From JBECKR01 sp040235415 (lineage in GTDB: Bacteria; Acidobacteriota; Polarisedimenticolia; Polarisedimenticolales; Polarisedimenticolaceae): DNA of 7,026 nucleotides. The stretch lies in contig JBECKR010000166.1 of NCBI GenBank assembly GCA_040235415.1, positions 1 through 7,026 of the forward strand, given 5' to 3'. Under the pieces are notes generated by a model. That model was given only the letters and a program-made list of their open reading frames with translations, had not been told where the DNA came from and searched no databases. The translations under genes and the position numbers were made by a program. Positions 1 to 4,010 of the stretch are shown piece after piece (the first letter of the stretch is position 1; every line of letters begins with the position of its first letter).

Positions 1-13
1 TCGGTCGTACCAT
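1..13 (-). CDS. Possible start of a gene running off the left edge
   Basis: Only the first four codons are visible (ATG GTA CGA CCG on the minus strand, or one codon earlier from a GTG at 16-14). A GGGAG Shine-Dalgarno-like sequence lies at 24-20, six bases before the ATG. A leftward sigma-54 promoter lies at 61-76, with a predicted transcript start near base 50. This combination suggests that a regulated gene begins here, but no product can be inferred from four codons and the start could be fortuitous. Confidence 0.3.
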
Positions 14-19
14 CACGGG

Positions 20-53
20 CTCCCGTCGGGCGCCGCGAGCGCCCCGACGGGAG
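20..53 (-). other. GC-rich stem-loop beyond the response regulator gene (leader hairpin or terminator)
   Basis: Arms 20-30 and 43-53 are perfect 11-bp complements. They extend by three more pairs (31-33 with 39-41) past a bulged C at 42, leaving a 5-base loop. No T-run follows on either strand, so it is not a textbook intrinsic terminator. It could end the kinase-regulator transcript. Alternatively, because the predicted start of the leftward sigma-54 transcript is near 50, it could form almost at the 5' end of that mRNA, with the candidate Shine-Dalgarno (24-20) inside its 3' arm. Confidence 0.5.
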
Positions 54-60
54 TCACGAC

Positions 61-76
61 AGCAAGCGCGGTGCCA
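61..76 (-). promoter_or_regulatory. Sigma-54 (RpoN) promoter reading leftward
   Basis: Read on the minus strand the site is TGGCACCGCGCTTGCT, against the RpoN consensus TGGCACG-N4-TTGCW. It has one mismatch (C for G at the seventh base) and the exact GG-N10-GC spacing. The -24 GG is at 75-74 and the -12 GC at 63-62, placing the start near base 50. It lies downstream of the response regulator gene in the same orientation, so it should drive a gene outside the window. A dyad matching the one before the rightward sigma-54 promoter lies 40 bases upstream. Confidence 0.72.
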
Positions 77-116
77 CGCCCGAGTCCGCCGGCTCTCGCG
101 GAACGCGGCACGGCGG

Positions 117-134
117 CTGTCTCGAATGCGACAG
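117..134 (-). promoter_or_regulatory. Predicted binding site (UAS) for the sigma-54 activator, copy 1
   Basis: In promoter orientation (minus strand) the site is CTGTCGCATTCGAGACAG, an imperfect inverted repeat. Its first eight bases are identical to the first eight of the dyad at 2673-2690, and both end in ACAG at the same spacing (13 of 18 identical overall). It ends 40 bases upstream of the leftward -24/-12 promoter, in the usual range for an enhancer-binding protein site. Assignment to the regulator encoded next door is inferred from proximity and recurrence. Confidence 0.62.
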
Positions 135-161
135 GCGGTGTGCGAAGAGGGACGGCGGCGC

Positions 162-1526
162 TCAGCGCAGACCGAACTTCTTCATGCGGTACAGCAGCGT
201 CGGCCTCGAGATCCCGAGGAACCGCGCCGCCTTGGACTGGTTGCCGTCGAACCGGCGCAGCGCCTCCTCGATCAGGCCGCGCTCGACCTCCTCGAGCACG
301 ACGCCGTCCGGCGGGAGGTCGACGCGGGCGCCGCCGTAGTGCGGCGCATCCTGCCGCAGAGCCGCCGGGAGGTCCTCGACGGTGACGCGGTTCGTGCGCG
401 TCAGGACGACGAGGCGCTCCAGGAGGTTCTCGAGCTCGCGGACGTTGCCGGGCCAGCGGTAGCGCTCGAAGCGGTCGAGAACCTCCGGGGCGAGCTCCGG
501 GACGGCACGGTCGTGGCGCCGGGCGTGCTTCAACAGGAAGTGCTCGACGAGTAGCGGCAGGTCCTCGCGGCGCTCCCGGAGCGGGGGGAGCCGCAGCGGC
601 ACGACGTTCAGGCGGTACCACAGGTCGTCGCGGAACGTCCCCTCCCGGACGCGCTCCTCGAGATCGACGCGGGTCGCCGCGACGACCCGGACGTCGGCCC
701 GCAGCGGCTGCGACGCGCCGATCTTGTCGATCTCGCCTTCCTGCAGGAACCGCAGCAGGCGGGGCTGGACCGGGAGCGGCAGGTCGCCGATCTCGTCGAG
801 GAACACCGTCCCCCCGGCGGCGATCTCGAGCTTGCCCTTGCGGTCCTCGGTCGCGCCGGTGAACGAGCCGCGGCGGTGCCCGAACAGCTCGGACTCGATC
901 AGGGTTTCCGGGATCGCCGCGCAGTTCACGACCACGAACGGCTTGCCGCTCCGCGGCGATCGCGCGTGGATCGCGCGCGCGATCAGCTCCTTGCCGGTGC
1001 CGCTCTCCCCCAGGATCAGCACCGTGGCGTTGGACACCGCGGCCATCTCGAGATCCGCGAGGACGGCGCGGAACGCGGACCCCGAGCCGATGATCCCCTC
1101 GATCGCGCCGTGCTCTTGAACGATCGCCCGCAGCCGCCGGTTCTCGTCGCGCAGCCGGACGATCTCGAGCGCCTTGCGGACGCATACCAGCAGCCGCTCC
1201 TTCGCGAACGGCTTCTCGAGGAAGTCGACCGCGCCGAGCTGCATGGCGCGCACCGCGGTCGCGACGTCGCCGTGGGCCGTGATGACCACGAACGCGGCGC
1301 CGGGCAGCAGGATCCGCGCGCGGTCGATCAGCTCGAGCCCGTCCATGCCGGGCATCCGGACGTCGGTCAGGACGACCCTGGGCGGCTCGCGGCGGATCTC
1401 CTCGAGCGCCTCCTCGCCGGAGGCGGCCGCCCGGACGGCATAGCCCGCGTCGGTCAGCCGGTACTCCGTGACGCGGCGCAGCGAGTCGTCGTCGTCGACC
1501 ACCAGGACCTTCTCGGAGTCGGGCAT
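162..1526 (-). CDS. Sigma-54-dependent response regulator, NtrC/ZraR family
   Basis: This 454-residue protein has the three-domain layout and normal length of the family. The receiver domain (about 5-120) shows the acidic pair D11/D12, phospho-acceptor D55 in LTDVRMPG, T83 and K105. The AAA+ domain (about 143-385) has Walker A GESGTGKE (173-180), a GSFTGA loop (220-225) in place of the commoner GAFTGA, Walker B TVFLDEIGD (240-248), an arginine-rich segment (294-305) and WPGNVRELEN (358-367). A Fis-type helix-turn-helix (about 425-453) ends the protein. Phosphorylated, it should assemble on upstream sites and remodel RNA polymerase-sigma-54 with ATP. The ATG has AGAGGA nine bases upstream. The gene follows its kinase by 14 bases, so the two form one operon. 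Two sigma-54 promoters with matching dyads flank that operon and are the likely targets. The family assignment is firm; the metal-related role is inferred from neighbours. Confidence 0.96.
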   Translation of the reverse strand: MPDSEKVLVVDDDDSLRRVTEYRLTDAGYAVRAAASGEEALEEIRREPPRVVLTDVRMPGMDGLELIDRARILLPGAAFVVITAHGDVATAVRAMQLGAVDFLEKPFAKERLLVCVRKALEIVRLRDENRRLRAIVQEHGAIEGIIGSGSAFRAVLADLEMAAVSNATVLILGESGTGKELIARAIHARSPRSGKPFVVVNCAAIPETLIESELFGHRRGSFTGATEDRKGKLEIAAGGTVFLDEIGDLPLPVQPRLLRFLQEGEIDKIGASQPLRADVRVVAATRVDLEERVREGTFRDDLWYRLNVVPLRLPPLRERREDLPLLVEHFLLKHARRHDRAVPELAPEVLDRFERYRWPGNVRELENLLERLVVLTRTNRVTVEDLPAALRQDAPHYGGARVDLPPDGVVLEEVERGLIEEALRRFDGNQSKAARFLGISRPTLLYRMKKFGLR

Positions 1527-1540
1527 CGCGGACGTTCCTC

Positions 1541-2629
1541 TCAGGCCGCGGGCAGGTGCAGCACGAACTCGGCTCCGCCGCCCTCCCTATTCTCCACGGT
1601 GATGCGCCCGCCGTGCGACTCCACGATGCGGCGGGAGGTCGCGAGCCCGAGCCCCGTGCCGTGGCTGCGCGTCGTGTAGAACGGCTCGAAGATGCGGTCG
1701 CGATCCTGCTCGCGGATCCCGGGCCCCCGGTCACGGACCGCGATCTCGACCTCGCCCGGGTTCCGCCGGACCTCGACCTCGACCGGCCCGCCCTGCGGCA
1801 TCGCCTGCACGGCGTTGAGCAGGAGGTTCACGATCGCCTGGTGCATCTGGACGGGATCGGCCTTCGCCACGGCGGCGGGGTCGGAGGCCTGCAGCTCGAC
1901 GGTGACGCCGCGCCGCTCCGCCATGCGTCGCACGAGGTCGGCCGCCTGCCGTGTCGCGACGGTGAAGTCCACCGGGCGCGGCTCGGGCGGCGCGGGACGA
2001 GCGAAATCCACGTAGCGCGACGTCAGCGCGTTGAGGCGGTCGACCTCGCGGCGCACGATCTCGAGGAACTCGCGCCGTGGATGATCCTGCGGGTAGTCGC
2101 TCTCGAGGATGTCGACCGCCCCGGCGATGCCGCCGAGCGGGTTGCGGAGGTCGTGCGCGATCCCCGCCGCCATCGTCCCCAGCGCCGCGAGACGGTCCGC
2201 TCGCCGGAGGTCGTCGAGCGTCGCCTCGAGATCGCGGAGCGCGGCGTCGCGCTCGCGCGCGGTCGCCTCCGCCCGGCGGCGCTCGCGGCGCTCGTTGTCC
2301 GTGGCGCGCCCGACCAGCGTGGCGAGCACGACGAACATCACGAGCTCGATCCACTGCGCCGTGCGGTACGGCCCGTGGTGCGTCCAGTCGTGCGCGATGT
2401 GGGGGGCGTACGCCGCCGCGGCGAGCAGGGCGAAGGCGATGCCGCCCCGCATGCCGAACGTCACCGCCGCGATCAAGACCGGCACGTAGTACAGCCGCTG
2501 GAAGACGTTGTGGAGCACGAAGTGGTCGGGCGGCGTGAGGTAGTGCGCGAGCGAGATCGCCACGATCGAGACGGCGAGCAACGTGAGGCGCGCACGCGAC
2601 GCCCGCTGCGGTTCCACGACGTCGGCCAC
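1541..2629 (-). CDS. Membrane-bound sensor histidine kinase, partner of the response regulator
   Basis: A GTG start at 2629 (362 residues) is preferred because GGAGG lies five bases before it. The frame is open to an ATG at 2746, but that start would run through the UAS and promoter region and add atypical residues. Another GTG at 2641 has poor spacing. Hydrophobic segments at about 15-29, 46-60, 63-76 and 93-108 predict four membrane helices with the N-terminus inside. Short periplasmic loops carry H29, H36, H40 and H77, H80, H84, H85. A charged coiled coil (110-145) leads to the H-box AHDLRNPLGG with phospho-acceptor H159. The ATPase domain shows the N-box (NLLLNAVQAM, N272), G1 DRGPGI (300-305), FEPFYTT and G2 GTGLGLA. 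There is no HAMP, PAS or large periplasmic domain, so the signal is probably read in or next to the membrane. It should phosphorylate D55 of the regulator. The ligand is unknown; metal is suggested by context only. Confidence 0.93.
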   Translation of the reverse strand: MADVVEPQRASRARLTLLAVSIVAISLAHYLTPPDHFVLHNVFQRLYYVPVLIAAVTFGMRGGIAFALLAAAAYAPHIAHDWTHHGPYRTAQWIELVMFVVLATLVGRATDNERRERRRAEATARERDAALRDLEATLDDLRRADRLAALGTMAAGIAHDLRNPLGGIAGAVDILESDYPQDHPRREFLEIVRREVDRLNALTSRYVDFARPAPPEPRPVDFTVATRQAADLVRRMAERRGVTVELQASDPAAVAKADPVQMHQAIVNLLLNAVQAMPQGGPVEVEVRRNPGEVEIAVRDRGPGIREQDRDRIFEPFYTTRSHGTGLGLATSRRIVESHGGRITVENREGGGAEFVLHLPAA

Positions 2630-2672
2630 GGATCCCTCCACGTCCTTCCCGCCGCCCGATTTGGCGCGGCGC

Positions 2673-2690
2673 CTGTCGCAGATGCTACAG
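2673..2690 (+). promoter_or_regulatory. Predicted binding site (UAS) for the sigma-54 activator, copy 2
   Basis: CTGTCGCAGATGCTACAG is an inverted repeat with one mismatched pair between its 8-base arms around a 2-base centre. It lies 50 bases upstream of the rightward sigma-54 promoter. The first eight bases recur exactly, in the same orientation relative to the promoter, at 117-134. It also lies about 44 bases upstream of the kinase start codon, so occupancy could affect kinase-regulator transcription. A weak -10-like TAGCAT falls inside it on the minus strand. Confidence 0.65.
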
Positions 2691-2740
2691 CCTCGGGCGC
2701 ATGCGGGGCGAGAACCGCGAATCTCGGGCGGTCGGATCCC

Positions 2741-2756
2741 TGGCACGGATCCCGCT
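2741..2756 (+). promoter_or_regulatory. Sigma-54 (RpoN) promoter for the secreted-protein genes
   Basis: TGGCACGGATCCCGCT matches the -24 element TGGCACG perfectly and keeps the invariant GC of the -12 element at the correct spacing (GG 2742-2743, GC 2754-2755). The two bases before that GC are CC instead of TT. The predicted start is near 2767, giving a leader of about 47 bases before the GTG at 2814. A sigma-54 activator is encoded divergently next door. Confidence 0.85.
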
Positions 2757-2813
2757 TTTCGAACGGCCGTCGCGCCGGCGAGCGGCGCGGCGACGAACCG
2801 GAGGACGACGACC

Positions 2814-3332
2814 GTGAACGGAACAACTCGAATCCCGAGGATTCTGGCGCTCGCCGCGACCGCGGCGCTGCTGGCGCTTCCCGTGGCCGCGGCCTCGGAC
2901 GGGACCGCCTACGACCGCATCGGGCGGCACTACGAGGCGATCCGCGTGCAGTTGGTGCACGACTCGACCGCAGGGGTCGCCGCGCACGCCCGCGAGATCT
3001 CGAAGATCGCGGCGGGTCTCACCGAGACCTTCGATCCGGCGGCCGCCGCCGTCGGCTCTTCGAACGCCGAAGACTGCCTGAAGCTCCTCCCCGAGCTTCG
3101 CGCCGCGGCCGACCGTCTCGCCGGCACGCGCGACCTCGCGAGCGCGCGCGACGCGTTCGGGAGCCTCAGCACGACGATGGTGCGCTACCGCAAGATGGCG
3201 GGCGGCGACTCCGTCGTGGTTTACTGCCCTATGACCGAGAAGGCGTGGGTGCAGCCCGAGGGCGAGATCGGAAACCCGTACTTCGGCAGCGCGAGCGCGA
3301 TGGCGCGGTGCGGGCAGATCGTCACGAACTGA
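2814..3332 (+). CDS. Secreted DUF3347-like protein, probable periplasmic metal-binding protein
   Basis: The GTG start is chosen because GGAGG (2800-2804) lies nine bases upstream and a clean signal peptide follows: R6 and R9, a hydrophobic core at about 10-24, and likely cleavage after AAA at 25-27. An in-frame ATG at 2583 would overlap the kinase start and the promoter region. The 172-residue product has a helical middle (30-130) and a C-terminal signature YCPM (137-140), W145, IGNPYFG (152-158), M163 and RCG (165-167). This matches the DUF3347 pattern of CPM, a tryptophan, NPY.G and M..CG, which is often found next to CusB-type efflux proteins or as stand-alone secreted proteins. C138, M140, M163 and C166 could bind Cu(I). 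Alternatively C88, C138 and C166 could be structural. It is the first gene after the sigma-54 promoter. The family call is by motif; metal binding is inferred. Confidence 0.8.
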   Translation: MNGTTRIPRILALAATAALLALPVAAASDGTAYDRIGRHYEAIRVQLVHDSTAGVAAHAREISKIAAGLTETFDPAAAAVGSSNAEDCLKLLPELRAAADRLAGTRDLASARDAFGSLSTTMVRYRKMAGGDSVVVYCPMTEKAWVQPEGEIGNPYFGSASAMARCGQIVTN

Positions 3333-3372
3333 CGCTCTCGACGCGGGAACCGAGCGTCCTTCTCATCCCGCG

Positions 3373-3399
3373 CCGCCCGGAGAGTTTTCTCGCGGGCGG
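3373..3399 (+). other. Stem-loop between the two secreted-protein genes
   Basis: Seven-base arms CCGCCCG (3373-3379) and CGGGCGG (3393-3399) enclose an inner GAG/CTC stem closed by a TTTT loop. No T-run follows, so complete termination is unlikely; RNA processing, stabilisation or attenuation within an operon is possible. A second small hairpin (CGGGC 3423-3427 with GCCCG 3433-3437) lies directly before the AAAAAGGAG ribosome site of the next gene. The rest of the 121-base gap (3333-3453) shows no convincing promoter. Confidence 0.45.
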
Positions 3400-3453
3400 G
3401 AACTTCTCCCCGTCCGCCGCGACGGGCGCGAAGCCCGAAAAAGGAGAACACCG

Positions 3454-3888
3454 ATGAGACAGCTTCGCTGGCTTGCCCCCCTGTTCGCCGTGCTGCTGGT
3501 CGGCGCGTTCAGCGCCGCCGTGGCCCACGAAGGGCACGAGCACGGGAAGAAGACGGTGATGGGCACGGTCAAGAAGGTCGACCAAGACCAGAACAAGGTC
3601 GAGATCGAGACGCCCGACGGCACCACGATGATGGTCCGCATGATGCCGGACACGGTGTACACCAAGGACGGCAAGGAGCTCACGATGCACGCCATGGAGC
3701 CCGGCATGCGGGTCGCCATGGACGTGACCGAGGGCGACAACGGCCAGTGGATGTGCCACCGCGTCCAGATGGGCGCGATGATGGGCGGCATGATGGGCGG
3801 CATGCACGGCATGCAGGGGTCCCCCGGCATGCAGCAGCACGACGCGCATCACAACAGCGACACCCAGAAGGACCAGAACAAGGACTGA
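3454..3888 (+). CDS. Secreted OB-fold/CusF-like protein with Met/His-rich tail, probable periplasmic copper binder
   Basis: The start is clear: ATG with AAGGAG seven bases upstream. The 144-residue product has a signal peptide (R2, R5, hydrophobic 8-23) with a likely AVA site, so the mature chain would begin at H25 in HEGHEH. Residues 34-106 alternate beta-strand-like segments (VMGTVKKVD, KVEIETPDG, MMVRMM, MRVAMDV), resembling small OB-fold proteins of the CusF/DUF5666 kind. The canonical CusF W..M.M arrangement is not obvious. M100-C101-H102 lies near the domain end. A tail (106-133) with repeated MMGG carries eight Met plus H118, H129, H132 and H133, and the protein ends in a polar D/K/Q/N stretch. 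Cu(I)/Ag(I) binding or buffering in the periplasm is likely. It is probably co-transcribed with the DUF3347-like gene from the sigma-54 promoter, although a hairpin lies between them. No membrane anchor or lipobox is seen. Confidence 0.82.
   Translation: MRQLRWLAPLFAVLLVGAFSAAVAHEGHEHGKKTVMGTVKKVDQDQNKVEIETPDGTTMMVRMMPDTVYTKDGKELTMHAMEPGMRVAMDVTEGDNGQWMCHRVQMGAMMGGMMGGMHGMQGSPGMQQHDAHHNSDTQKDQNKD
3778..3801 (+). repeat. 12-bp tandem repeat encoding MMGG twice
   Basis: ATGATGGGCGGC occurs twice in direct succession, followed by the decayed unit ATGCACGGC. It encodes MMGG-MMGG-MHG in the Met-rich tail of the secreted OB-fold protein. The tail may have grown by slippage duplication, adding thioether ligands. 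Confidence 0.7.
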
Positions 3889-3908
3889 CGGTTCCGGGTC
3901 CGTCTCGC

Positions 3909-3951
3909 TTTCGGGACGCCCCCGCGCAGGTCTCGCGGGGGCGCCCCGAAG
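3909..3951 (+). terminator. Strong hairpin after the Met-rich protein gene, probable terminator
   Basis: A perfect 10-bp stem (3917-3926 with 3934-3943) closes a 7-base loop. After one A/C mismatch it extends through TTCGGG (3910-3915) pairing with CCCGAA (3945-3950), plus a flanking T-G wobble. It starts about 20 bases after the stop at 3888 and ends about 60 bases before the ATPase start. No T-tract follows, which is common in high-GC genomes, so it may act as a partial terminator or as 3'-end protection. Confidence 0.6.
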
Positions 3952-4010
3952 CCTGACCACGCCGGCAGGGTCCGCTCGGATAAGCTAGGAATCAAGAGCA
4001 GGAGGCGGCG

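Noticed and set aside
13..1734. Open frame of 573 codons overlapping the response regulator in another frame
   Set aside because: It is an R/P/A-rich shadow frame with no domain; the regulator frame holds every family motif.
2630..2746. Upstream ATG start for the kinase (401 residues)
   Set aside because: The extension would translate through the UAS, has no good ribosome site and is unlike a kinase N-terminus; the GTG at 2629 has GGAGG at five bases.
2627..2753. CGGATCCC repeated three times in the divergent intergenic region
   Set aside because: GGATCC-containing strings also occur inside several coding regions here (for example near 1309, 1714, 4602 and 4888), so the recurrence is probably compositional.
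2583..2813. Upstream ATG start for the DUF3347-like protein (249 residues)
   Set aside because: It would place the signal peptide internally and overlap the kinase start and sigma-54 promoter; the GTG at 2814 has a good ribosome site and a proper signal peptide.
1556..3457. Open frame of 633 codons antisense to the kinase and running across the promoter region
   Set aside because: It has low-complexity R/D/H-rich composition, crosses the intergenic region and another gene, and is opposed by a kinase with all catalytic boxes.
3741..3759. TGGCAC on the minus strand as a third sigma-54 site
   Set aside because: The -12 position reads GG instead of GC, and it is inside a coding region with no gene downstream on that strand.
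3981..3992. Sigma-70-type promoter directly before copA
   Set aside because: TAAGCT/TAGGAA are weak -10 matches with no -35 element at proper spacing, and no CueR-type dyad was found.
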